From Ecdyonurus torrentis (Eukaryota > Arthropoda > Insecta > Ephemeroptera > Heptageniidae): DNA of 64,000 nucleotides. The stretch spans positions 675,457 to 739,456 of the forward strand of contig CASGGR010000056.1 in NCBI GenBank assembly GCA_949318235.1, written 5' to 3'. The translations under genes and the position numbers were made by a program. Below the pieces are notes generated by a model, which was given only the letters and a program-made list of their open reading frames with translations, made no database searches and had not been told where the DNA came from. Numbering within the stretch: the first letter of the stretch is position 1; every line of letters starts with the position of its first letter. Below, piece by piece: positions 1 through 11,622 of the stretch.

Positions 1-60
1 AAAAAGTATGATTTTTATAATTCAATAACATTTAATTCTTGAAATTGAAACTTTGTTTTA
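1..60. repeat. Partial left-edge monomer (last 60 bp)
   Basis: This is monomer positions 187-246, beginning 'aaaaagtatgattttt' and ending at the 'tttta' just before the next 'tgac'. It carries the 'ataattcaat' and 'gaaattgaaac' variants that normally precede a type-a monomer, and m0 is indeed type a. The array therefore continues to the left of the window. Confidence 0.95.
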
Positions 61-90
61 TGACTTGCTTTGGCTACATGATGAGTGATA

Positions 91-138
91 ACTAAAATTG
101 TCAATAACCCAAAAAGTATGCGTCGGAGCAAAAAAGTT
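91..138. other. Near-invariant core of the monomer (shown in m0, monomer positions 31-78)
   Basis: This stretch runs from 'actaaaattg' through 'gtcaataaccc' and 'agtatgcgtcggag' to 'caaaaaagtt' and is almost unchanged in every monomer. It contains the only G+C-rich island, 'tgcgtcggag' (7 of 10 bases G or C), in an otherwise AT-rich unit. Exceptions are rare and heritable within HORs: 'gcgttggagcaataaag' in m26, m37 and m48; 'cggaacaa' in m60, m68, m105, m117 and m133; 'gtttgcgtcgg' in type p; 'gtgtgcg' in m246 and m255. A protein-binding box is possible, but this is inference; recent homogenisation alone could also give such conservation. Confidence 0.6.
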
Positions 139-226
139 TAAGACATCTTTTTTGTAGACAATTAAAAAAGCTATGTTTTGAGTTATATTGGATGTCTGTA
201 GCATTTTTAGTTTTTGAGAAATCATC

Positions 227-238
227 AAAACTAGTTTT
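227..238. other. 12-bp perfect palindrome aaaactagtttt, repeated in nearly every monomer (shown in m0)
   Basis: The motif is its own reverse complement and sits at monomer positions 167-178, so it recurs every 246 bp. It is altered in few types: 'aaaactaatttt' in type h and a few c copies, 'aaacctagtttt' in the g-prime copies (m68, m105, m117, m133), and 'aaattag' in m12. Just upstream, positions 152-157 (ttttga) and 165-170 (tcaaaa) form a second inverted repeat with a 7-base loop. Dyad symmetry is common in centromeric satellites and may favour non-B DNA; here that is inference. Confidence 0.75.
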
Positions 239-3200
239 AATCGTGTAAAAAGTAATATTTTTATCATTCAATAACATTTGGTTCTTGAAATAGAAACTTT
301 GTTTAATGACTAGGTTTGGCTACATGACGAGTGAAAACTAAAATTGTCAATAACCCAAAAAGTATGCGTCGGAGCAAAAAAGTTCAAGACATCTTTTTTG
401 TACAGAATTAAAAAAGCTATGTTTTGAGTTATATTGAATGTCTGTAGCATTTTTAGTTTTTGAGAAATCATCAAAACTAGTTTTAATCGTGTAAAAAGTA
501 TGATTTTTATAATTCAATAACATTTAATTCTTGAAATTGAAACTTTGTTTTATGACTTGCTTTGGCTACATGATGAGTGATAACTAAAATTGTCAATAAC
601 CCAAAAAGTATGCGTCGGAGCAAAAAAGTTTAAGACATCTTTTTTGTAGACAATTAAAAAAGCTATGTTTTGAGTTATATTGGATGTCTGTAGCATTTTT
701 AGTTTTTGAGAAATCATCAAAACTAGTTTTAATCGTGTAAAAAGTATGATTTTTATCATTCAATAACATTTAATTCTTGAAATAGAAACTTTGTTTTATG
801 ACTTGGTTTGGCTACATGATGAGTGATAACTAAAATTGTCAATAACCCAAAAAGTATGCGTCGGAGCAAAAAAGTTCAATACATCTTTTTTGTAGACAAT
901 TAAAAAAGCTATGTTTTGAGTTATATTGGATGTCTGTAGCGTTTTTAGTTTTTGAGAAATCATCAAAACTAGTTTTAATCGTGTAAAAAGTATGATTTTT
1001 ATCATTCAATAACATTTGTTTTTTGAAATAGAAACTTTGTTTTATGACTAGGTTTGGCTACATGACGAGTGAAAACTAAAATTGTCAATAACCCAAAAAG
1101 TATGCGTCGGAGCAAAAAAGTTCAAGACATCTTTTTCGTACAGAATTGAAAAAGCTATGTTTTGAGATATATTGAATGTCTGTAGCATTTTTAGTTTTTG
1201 AGAAATCATCAAAACTAGTTTTAATCGTGTAAAAAGTATAATTTTTATCATTCAATAACATTTGGTTCTTGAAATAGAAACTTTGTTTTATGACTAGGTT
1301 TGGCTACATGACGAGTGAAAACTAAAATTGTCAATAACCCAAAAAGTATGCGTCGGAGCAAAAAAGTTCAAGACATCTTTTTTGTACAGAATTAAAAAAG
1401 CTATGTTTTCAGTTATATTGAATGTCTGTAGCAGTTTTAGTTTTTGAGAAATCATCAAAACTAGTTTTAATCGTGTAAAAAGTATGATTTTTATCATTCA
1501 ATAACATTTGTTTTTTGAAATAGAAACTTTGTTTTATGACTAGGTTTGGCTACATGACGAGTGAAAACTAAAATTGTCAATAACCCAAAAAGTATGCGTC
1601 GGAGCAAAAAAGTTCAAGACATCTTTTTCGTACAGAATTGAAAAAGCTATGTTTTGAGATATATTGAATGTCTGTAGCATTTTTAGTTTTTGAGAAATCA
1701 TCAAAACTAGTTTTAATCGTGTAAAAAGTATGATTTTTATCATTCAATAACATTTGTTTTTTGAAATAGAAACTTTGTTTTATGACTAGGTTTGGCTACA
1801 TGACGAGTGAAAACTAAAATTGTCAATAACCCAAAAAGTATGCGTCGGAGCAAAAAAGTTCAATACATATTTTTTGTACAGAATTGAAAAAGCTATGTTT
1901 TAAGTTAAAATAAATGTCTGTAGCATTCTTAGTTTTTGAGAAATCATCAAAACTAGTTTTAATCGTGTAAAAAGTATGATTTTTATCATTCAATAACATT
2001 TAATTTTTGAAATAGAAACTTTGTTTTATGACTTGGTTTGGCTACATGATGAGTGATAACTAAAATTGTCAATAACCCAAAAAGTATGCGTCGGAGCAAA
2101 AAAGTTCAAGACATCTTTTTTGTACAGAATTGAAAAAGCTATGTTTTGAGGTATATTGAATGTCTGTAGCATTTTTAGTTTTTGAGAAATCATCAAAACT
2201 AGTTTTAATCGTGTAAAAAGTATGATTTTTATAATTCAATAACATTTAATTCTTGAAATAGAAACTTTGTTTTATGACTTGGTTTGGCTACATGATGAGT
2301 GATAACTAAAATTGTCAATAACCCAAAAAGTATGCGTCGGAGCAAAAAAGTTTAAGACATCTTTTTTGTAGACAATTAAAAAAGCTATGTTTTGAGTTAT
2401 ATTGGGTGTCTGTAGCATTTTTAGTTTTTGAGAAATCATCAAAACTAGTTTTAATCGTGTAAAAAGTATGATTTTTATCATTCAATAACATTTGTTTTTT
2501 GAAATAGAAACTTTGTTTTATGACTAGGTTTGGCTACATGACGAGTGAAAACTAAAATTGTCAATAACCCAAAAAGTATGCGTCGGAGCAAAAAAGTTCA
2601 AGACATCTTTTTCGTACAGAATTGAAAAAGCTATGTTTTGAGATATATTGAATGTCTGTAGCATTTTTAGTTTTTGAGAAATCATCAAAACTAGTTTTAA
2701 TCGTGTAAAAAGTATAATTTTTATCATTCAATAACATTTGGTTCTTGAAATAGAAACTTTGTTTTATGACTAGGTTTGGCTACATGACGAGTGAAAACTA
2801 AAATTGTCAATAACCCAAAAAGAATGCGTCGGAGCAAAAATGTTTAAGACATCTTTTTTGTAGACAATTAAAAAAGCTATGTTTTAAGTTATATTGGATG
2901 TCTGTAGCATTTTTAGTTTTTGAGAAATCATCAAAACTAGTTTTAATCGTGTAAAAAGTATGATTTTTATCATTCAATAACATTTGGTTCTTGAAATAGA
3001 AACTTTGTTTTATGACTAGGTTTGGCTACATGACGAGTGAAAACTAAAATTGTCAATAACCCAAAAAGTATGCGTCGGAGCAAAAAAGTTCAAGACATCT
3101 TTTTTGTACAGAATTAAAAAAGCTATGTTTTGAGTTATATTGAATGTCTGTAGCATTTTTAGTTTTTGAGAAATCATCAAAATTAGTTTTAATCGTGTAA

Positions 3201-3996
3201 AAAGTATGATTTTTATAATTCAATAACATTTAATTCTTGAAATTGAAACTTTGTTTTATGACTTGCTTTGGCTACATGATGAGTGATAACTGAAATTGTC
3301 AATAACCCAAAAAGTATGCGTCGGAGCAAAAAAGTTTAAGACATCTTTTTTGTAGACAATTAAAAAAGCTATGTTTTGAGTTATATTGGATGTCTGTAGC
3401 ATTTTTAGTTTTTGAGAAATCATCAAAACTAGTTTTAATCGTGTAAAAAGTATGATTTTTATCATTCAATAACATTTAATTCTTGAAATAGAAACTTTGT
3501 TTTATGACTTGGTTTGGCTACATGATGAGTGATAACTAAAATTGTCAATAACCCAAAAAGTATGCGTCGGAGCAAAAAAGTTCAATACATCTTTTTTGTA
3601 GACAATTAAAAAAGCTATGTTTTGAGTTATATTGGATGTCTGTAGCGTTTTTAGTTTTTGAGAAATCATCAAAACTAGTTTTAATCGTGTAAAAAGTATG
3701 ATTTTTATCATTCAATAACATTTGTTTTTTGAAATAGAAACTTTGTTTTATGACTAGGTTTGGCTACATGACGAGTGAAAACTAAAATTGTCAATAACCC
3801 AAAAAGTATGCGTCGGAGCAAAAAAGTTCAAGACATCTTTTTCGTACAGAATTGAAAAAGCTATGTTTTGAGATATATTGAATGTCTGTAGCATTTTTAG
3901 TTTTTGAGAAATCATCAAAACTAGTTTTAATCGTGTAAAAAGTATAATTTTTATCATTCAATAACATTTGGTTCTTGAAATAGAAACTTTGTTTTA

Positions 3997-4242
3997 TGAC
4001 TAGGTTTGGCTACATGACGAGTGAAAACTAAAATTGTCAATAACCCAAAAAGTATGCGTCGGAGCAAAAAAGTTCAAGACATCTTTTTTGTACAGAATTA
4101 AAAAAGCTATGTTTTGAGTTATATTGAATGTCTGTAGCATTTTTAGTTTTTGAGAAATCATCAAAACTAGTTTTAATCGTGTAAAAAGTATGATTTTTAT
4201 CATTCAATAACATTTGTTTTTTGAAATAGAAACTTTGTTTTA
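3997..4242. repeat. Representative monomer (m16, type d)
   Basis: This is one of the commonest types and a good reference for the numbering. Position 1 is the 't' of 'tgactagg'. Positions 31-78 form the near-invariant core, containing 'gtcaataaccc' and 'gcgtcgg'. Positions 79-135 are the main variable part; in this type they read 'gtacagaattaaaa' and 'gttatattgaatg'. Positions 152-178 hold the dyad elements. Positions 207-232 are a second variable part ('atcatt' or 'ataatt', then 'ggttcttg', 'gttttttg', 'aattcttg' or 'aatttttg'). Other types used below: a = 'ttgc' head with 'gtagacaatt'; b = 'ttgg' head with 'agcgttttt'; c = 'ttcgtacagaattg' with 'gagatatattg'; e = 'caatacatat' with 'gttaaaataaatg'; f = 'ttgg' head with 'gtacagaattg'; g = 'gtacagaaatg' with 'gttaaaaaagatg'; h = as g but 'gttaaaatagatg' and 'actaatttt'; i = 'ggcttcctgatg'; j = 'ttcatgataag'; k = 'agctctg'; l = 'caataaag'; n = 'ttcatgatgag'; o = 'ttgcctac'; p = 'gacaac' with 'caagaac'; q = 'tagg' head with 'gtagacaatt'. 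Confidence 0.95.
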
Positions 4243-6210
4243 TGACTAGGTTTGGCTACATGACGAGTGAAAACTAAAATTGTCAATAACCCAAAAAGTA
4301 TGCGTCGGAGCAAAAAAGTTCAAGACATCTTTTTCGTACAGAATTGAAAAAGCTATGTTTTGAGATATATTGAATGTCTGTAGCATTTTTAGTTTTTGAG
4401 AAATCATCAAAACTAGTTTTAATCGTGTAAAAAGTATAATTTTTATCATTCAATAACATTTGGTTCTTGAAATAGAAACTTTGTTTTATGACTAGGTTTG
4501 GCTACATGACGAGTGAAAACTAAAATTGTCAATAACCCAAAAAGTATGCGTCGGAGCAAAAAAGTTCAAGACATCTTTTTTGTACAGAATTAAAAAAGCT
4601 ATGTTTTGAGTTATATTGAATGTCTGTAGCATTTTTAGTTTTTGAGAAATCATCAAAACTAGTTTTAATCGTGTAAAAAGTATGATTTTTATAATTCAAT
4701 AACATTTAATTCTTGAAATTGAAACTTTGTTTTATGACTTGCTTTGGCTACATGATGAGTGATAACTAAAATTGTCAATAACCCAAAAAGTATGCGTCGG
4801 AGCAAAAAAGTTTAAGACATCTTTTTTGTAGACAATTAAAAAAGCTATGTTTTGAGTTATATTGAATGTCTGTAGCATTTTGAGTTTTTGAGAAATCATC
4901 AAAACTAGTTTTAATCGTGTAAAAAGTATGATTTTTATCATTCAATAACATTTAATTCTTGAAATAGAAACTTTGTTTTATGACTTGGTTTGGCTACATG
5001 ATGAGTGATAACTAAAATTGTCAATAACCCAAAAAGTATGCGTCGGAGCAAAAAAGTTCAATACATCTTTTTTGTAGACAATTAAAAAAGCTATGTTTTG
5101 AGTTATATTGGATGTCTGTAGCGTTTTTAGTTTTTGAGAAATCATCAAAACTAGTTTTAATCGTGTAAAAAGTATGATTTTTATCATTCAATAACATTTG
5201 TTTTTTGAAATAGAAACTTTGTTTTATGACTAGGTTTGGCTACATGACGAGTGAAAACTAAAATTGTCAATAACCCAAAAAGTATGCGTCGGAGCAAAAA
5301 AGTTCAAGACATCTTTTTCGTACAGAATTGAAAAAGCTATGTTTTGAGATATATTGAATGCCTGTAGCATTTTTAGTTTTTGAGAAATCATCAAAACTAG
5401 TTTTAATCGTGTAAAAAGTATAATTTTTATCATTCAATAAAATTTGGTTCTTGAAATAGAAACTTTGTTTTATGACTAGGTTTGGCTACATGACGAGTGA
5501 AAACTAAAATTGTCAATAACCCAAAAAGTATGCGTCGGAGCAAAAAAGTTCAAGACATCTTTTTTGTACAGAATTAAAAAAGCTATGTTTTGAGTTATAT
5601 TGGATGTCTGTAGCATTTTTAGTTTTTGAGAAATCATCAAAACTAGTTTTAATCGTGTAAAAAGTATGATTTTTATCATTCAATAACATTTGTTTTTTGA
5701 AATAGAAACTTTGTTTTATGACTAGGTTTGGCTACATGACGAGTGAAAACTAAAATTGTCAATAACCCAAAAAGTATGCGTCGGAGCAAAAAAGTTCAAG
5801 ACATCTTTTTCGTACAGAATTGAAAAAGTTATGTTTTGAGATATATTGAATGTCTGTAGCATTTTTAGTTTTTGAGAAATCATCAAAACTAGTTTTAATC
5901 GTGTAAAAAGTATGATTTTTATAATTCAATAACATTTAATTCTTGAAATTGAAACTTTGTATTATGACTTGCTTTGGCTACATGATGAGTGATAACTAAA
6001 ATTGTCAATAACCCAAAAAGTATGCGTCGGAGCAAAAAAGTTCAAGACATCTTTTTTGTAGACAATTAAAAAAGCTATGTTTTGAGTGATATTGGATGTC
6101 TGTAGCATTTTTAGTTTTTGAGAAATCATCAAAACTAGTTTTAATCGTGTAAAAAGTATGATTTTTATCATTCAATAACATTTGGTTCTTGAAATAGAAA
6201 CTTTGTTTTA

Positions 6211-8916
6211 TGACTAGGTTTGGCTACATGACGAGTGAAAACTAAAATTGTCAATAACCCAAAAAGTATGCGTCGGAGCAAAAAAGTTCAAGACATCTTT
6301 TTTGTACAGAAATGAAAAAGCTATGTTTTGAGTTAAAAAAGATGTCTGTAGCATTCTTAGTTTTTGAGAAATCATCAAAACTAGTTTTAATCGTGTAAAA
6401 AGTATGATTTTTATCATTCAATAACATTTAATTCTTGAAATAGAAACTTTGTTTTATGACTTGGTTTGGCTTCCTGATGAGTGATAACTAAAATTGTCAA
6501 TAACCCAAAAAGTATGCGTTGGAGCAATAAAGTTCAAGACATATTTTTTGTAGACAAATAAAAAAGCTATGTTTTGAGTTATATTGGATGTCTGTAGCAT
6601 TTTTAGTTTTTGAGAAATCATCAAAACTAGTTTTAATCGTGTAAAAAGTATGATTTTTATCATTCAATAACATTTGTTTCTTGAAATAGAAACTTTGTTT
6701 TATGACTAGGTTTGGCTACATGACGAGTGAAAACTAAAATTGTCAATAACCCAAAAAGTATGCATCGGAGCAAAAAAGTTCAATACATATTTTTTGTACA
6801 GAATTGAAAAAGCTATGTTTTAAGTTAAAATAAATGTCTGTAGCATTCTTAGTTTTTGAGAAATCATCAAAACTAGTTTTAATCGTGTAAAAAGTATGAT
6901 TTTTATCATTCAATAACATTTAATTTTTGAAATAGAAACTTTGTTTTATGACTTGGTTTGGCTACATGATGAGTGATAACTAAAATTGTCAATAACCCAA
7001 AAAGTATGCGTCGGAGCAAAAAAGTTCAAGACATCTTTTTTGTACAGAATTGAAAAAGCTATGTTTTGAGTTATATTGAATGTCTGTAGCATTTTAAGTT
7101 TTTGAGAAATCATCAAAACTAGTTTTAATCGTGTAAAAAGTATGATTTTTATAATTCAATAACATTTAATTCTTGAAATAGAAACTTTGTTTTATGACTT
7201 GGTTTGGCTACATGATGAGTGATAACTAAAATTGTCAATAACCCAAAAAGTATGCGTCGGAGCAAAAAAGTTTAAGACATCTTTTTTGTAGACAATTAAA
7301 AAAGCTATGTTTTGAGTTATATTGGATGTCTGTAGCATTTTTAGTTTTTGAGAAATCATCAAAACTAGTTTTAATCGTGTAAAAAGTATGATTTTTATCA
7401 TTCAATAACATTTGTTTTTTGAAATAGAAACTTTGTTTTATGACTAGGTTTGGCTACATGACGAGTGAAAACTAAAATTGTCAATAACCCAAAAAGTATG
7501 CGTCGGAGCAAAAAAGTTCAAGACATCTTTTTCGTACAGAATTGAAAAAGCTATGTTTTGAGATATATTGAATGTCTGTAGCATTTTTAGTTTTTGAGAA
7601 ATCATCAAAACTAGTTTTAATCGTGTAAAAAGTATAATTTTTATCATTCAATAACATTTGGTTCTTGAAATAGAAACTTTGTTTTATGACTAGGTTTGGC
7701 TACATGACGAGTGAAAACTAAAATTGTCAATAACCCAAAAAGTATGCGTCGGAGCAAAAAAGTTCAAGACATCTTTTTTGTACAGAATTAAAAAAGCTAT
7801 GTTTTGAGTTATATTGAATGTCTGTAGCATTTTTAGTTTTTGAGAAATCATCAAAACTAGTTTTAATCGTGTAAAAAGTATGATTTTTATCATTCAATAA
7901 CATTTAATTTTTGAAATAGAAACTTTGTTTTATGACTTGGTTTGGCTACATGATGAGTGATAACTAAAATTGTCAATAACCCAAAAAGTATGCGTCGGAG
8001 CAAAAAAGTTCAAGACATCTTTTTTGTACAGAATTGAAAAAGCTATGTTTTGAGTTATATTGAATGTCTGTAGCATTTTAAGTTTTTGAGAAATCATCAA
8101 AACTAGTTTTAATCGTGTAAAAAGTATGATTTTTATAATTCAATAACATTTAATTCTTGAAATAGAAACTTTGTTTTATGACTTGGTTTGGCTACATGAT
8201 GAGTGATAACTAAAATTGTCAATAACCCAAAAAGTATGCGTCGGAGCAAAAAAGTTTAAGACATCTTTTTTGTAGACAATTAAAAAAGCTATGTTTTGAG
8301 TTATATTGGATGTCTGTAGCATTTTTAGTTTTTGAGAAATCATCAAAACTAGTTTTTATCGTGTAAAAAGTATGATTTTTATCATTCAATAACATTTGTT
8401 TTTTGAAATAGAAACTTTGTTTTATGACTAGGTTTGGCTACATGACGAGTGAAAACTAAAATTGTCAATAACCCAAAAAGTATGCGTCGGAGCAAAAAAG
8501 TTCAAGACATCTTTTTCGTACAGAATTGAAAAAGCTATGTTTTGAGATATATTGAATGTCTGTAGCATTTTTAGTTTTTGAGAAATCATCAAAACTAGTT
8601 TTAATCGTGTAAAAAGTATAATTTTTATCATTCAATAACATTTGGTTCTTGAAATAGAAACTTTGTTTTATGACTAGGTTTGGCTACATGACGAGTGAAA
8701 ACTCAAATTGTCAATAACTTAAAAAGTATGCGTCGGAGCAAAAAAGTTCAAGACATCTTTTTTGTACAGAATTAAAAAAGCTATGTTTTGAGTTATATTG
8801 AATGTCTGTAGCATTTTTAGTTTTTGAGAAATCATCAAAACTAGTTTTAATCGTGTAAAAAGTATGATTTTTATAATTCAATAACATTTGGTTCTTGAAA
8901 TAGAAACTTTGTTTTA
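6211..8916. repeat. 11-monomer HOR, copy A (m25-m35, 2706 bp)
   Basis: The order is g, i, e, then two related sets of four: m28-m31 (f, b-like, c, d) and m32-m35 (f, b-like, c, d). The last d has 'actcaaattg' and 'aacttaaaaag'. The HOR is therefore nested as 3+4+4. Compared with copy B I see three differences: 'tgcatcgg' in m27, 'agtttttatcg' in m33, and the 'ctag' in m30 that is 'ctaa' in copy B. Confidence 0.93.
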
Positions 8917-11622
8917 TGACTAGGTTTGGCTACATGACGAGTGAAAACTAAAATTGTCAATAACCCAAAAAGTATGCGTCGGAGCAAAAAAGTTCAAGAC
9001 ATCTTTTTTGTACAGAAATGAAAAAGCTATGTTTTGAGTTAAAAAAGATGTCTGTAGCATTCTTAGTTTTTGAGAAATCATCAAAACTAGTTTTAATCGT
9101 GTAAAAAGTATGATTTTTATCATTCAATAACATTTAATTCTTGAAATAGAAACTTTGTTTTATGACTTGGTTTGGCTTCCTGATGAGTGATAACTAAAAT
9201 TGTCAATAACCCAAAAAGTATGCGTTGGAGCAATAAAGTTCAAGACATATTTTTTGTAGACAAATAAAAAAGCTATGTTTTGAGTTATATTGGATGTCTG
9301 TAGCATTTTTAGTTTTTGAGAAATCATCAAAACTAGTTTTAATCGTGTAAAAAGTATGATTTTTATCATTCAATAACATTTGTTTCTTGAAATAGAAACT
9401 TTGTTTTATGACTAGGTTTGGCTACATGACGAGTGAAAACTAAAATTGTCAATAACCCAAAAAGTATGCGTCGGAGCAAAAAAGTTCAATACATATTTTT
9501 TGTACAGAATTGAAAAAGCTATGTTTTAAGTTAAAATAAATGTCTGTAGCATTCTTAGTTTTTGAGAAATCATCAAAACTAGTTTTAATCGTGTAAAAAG
9601 TATGATTTTTATCATTCAATAACATTTAATTTTTGAAATAGAAACTTTGTTTTATGACTTGGTTTGGCTACATGATGAGTGATAACTAAAATTGTCAATA
9701 ACCCAAAAAGTATGCGTCGGAGCAAAAAAGTTCAAGACATCTTTTTTGTACAGAATTGAAAAAGCTATGTTTTGAGTTATATTGAATGTCTGTAGCATTT
9801 TAAGTTTTTGAGAAATCATCAAAACTAGTTTTAATCGTGTAAAAAGTATGATTTTTATAATTCAATAACATTTAATTCTTGAAATAGAAACTTTGTTTTA
9901 TGACTTGGTTTGGCTACATGATGAGTGATAACTAAAATTGTCAATAACCCAAAAAGTATGCGTCGGAGCAAAAAAGTTTAAGACATCTTTTTTGTAGACA
10001 ATTAAAAAAGCTATGTTTTGAGTTATATTGGATGTCTGTAGCATTTTTAGTTTTTGAGAAATCATCAAAACTAGTTTTAATCGTGTAAAAAGTATGATTT
10101 TTATCATTCAATAACATTTGTTTTTTGAAATAGAAACTTTGTTTTATGACTAGGTTTGGCTACATGACGAGTGAAAACTAAAATTGTCAATAACCCAAAA
10201 AGTATGCGTCGGAGCAAAAAAGTTCAAGACATCTTTTTCGTACAGAATTGAAAAAGCTATGTTTTGAGATATATTGAATGTCTGTAGCATTTTTAGTTTT
10301 TGAGAAATCATCAAAACTAATTTTAATCGTGTAAAAAGTATAATTTTTATCATTCAATAACATTTGGTTCTTGAAATAGAAACTTTGTTTTATGACTAGG
10401 TTTGGCTACATGACGAGTGAAAACTAAAATTGTCAATAACCCAAAAAGTATGCGTCGGAGCAAAAAAGTTCAAGACATCTTTTTTGTACAGAATTAAAAA
10501 AGCTATGTTTTGAGTTATATTGAATGTCTGTAGCATTTTTAGTTTTTGAGAAATCATCAAAACTAGTTTTAATCGTGTAAAAAGTATGATTTTTATCATT
10601 CAATAACATTTAATTTTTGAAATAGAAACTTTGTTTTATGACTTGGTTTGGCTACATGATGAGTGATAACTAAAATTGTCAATAACCCAAAAAGTATGCG
10701 TCGGAGCAAAAAAGTTCAAGACATCTTTTTTGTACAGAATTGAAAAAGCTATGTTTTGAGTTATATTGAATGTCTGTAGCATTTTAAGTTTTTGAGAAAT
10801 CATCAAAACTAGTTTTAATCGTGTAAAAAGTATGATTTTTATAATTCAATAACATTTAATTCTTGAAATAGAAACTTTGTTTTATGACTTGGTTTGGCTA
10901 CATGATGAGTGATAACTAAAATTGTCAATAACCCAAAAAGTATGCGTCGGAGCAAAAAAGTTTAAGACATCTTTTTTGTAGACAATTAAAAAAGCTATGT
11001 TTTGAGTTATATTGGATGTCTGTAGCATTTTTAGTTTTTGAGAAATCATCAAAACTAGTTTTAATCGTGTAAAAAGTATGATTTTTATCATTCAATAACA
11101 TTTGTTTTTTGAAATAGAAACTTTGTTTTATGACTAGGTTTGGCTACATGACGAGTGAAAACTAAAATTGTCAATAACCCAAAAAGTATGCGTCGGAGCA
11201 AAAAAGTTCAAGACATCTTTTTCGTACAGAATTGAAAAAGCTATGTTTTGAGATATATTGAATGTCTGTAGCATTTTTAGTTTTTGAGAAATCATCAAAA
11301 CTAGTTTTAATCGTGTAAAAAGTATAATTTTTATCATTCAATAACATTTGGTTCTTGAAATAGAAACTTTGTTTTATGACTAGGTTTGGCTACATGACGA
11401 GTGAAAACTCAAATTGTCAATAACTTAAAAAGTATGCGTCGGAGCAAAAAAGTTCAAGACATCTTTTTTGTACAGAATTAAAAAAGCTATGTTTTGAGTT
11501 ATATTGAATGTCTGTAGCATTTTTAGTTTTTGAGAAATCATCAAAACTAGTTTTAATCGTGTAAAAAGTATGATTTTTATAATTCAATAACATTTGGTTC
11601 TTGAAATAGAAACTTTGTTTTA
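8917..11622. repeat. 11-monomer HOR, copy B (m36-m46, 2706 bp)
   Basis: The monomer order is the same as in copy A. Reading monomer by monomer I see three substitutions in 2706 bp, about 99.9% identity. The private change in this copy is 'aaaactaatttt' near 10311-10324 (m41). The start repeats the diagnostic 'gtacagaaatg' monomer followed by 'ggcttcctgatg'. Confidence 0.93.

Larger units (their letters stand above)
61..6210. repeat. Irregular HOR block, monomers m0-m24
   Basis: The recurring module is d-a-b-c-d, seen at m1-m5 (307-1536), m12-m16 (3013-4242) and m18-m22 (4489-5718). It is separated by variable numbers of c, d, e and f monomers. The offset between the first two modules is 11 monomers (2706 bp) and between the next two 6 monomers (1476 bp), so this is not a clean HOR. 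Unusual copies are m5 ('gttttcagtt', 'gcagtttt'), m11 ('aaaagaatgcg') and m12 ('aaattag'). m23-m24 carry the paired variants 'aaaagttatg' and 'tgtattatgac', which recur as a pair at 16.3, 43.4 and 56.2 kb. Confidence 0.85.

Noticed and set aside
91..138. CENP-B box
   Set aside because: I looked for the pattern TTCGnnnnAnnCGGG on both strands. The nearest candidates, 'ttcgtacagaattg' in type c and the 'gcgtcgg' box, do not fit.
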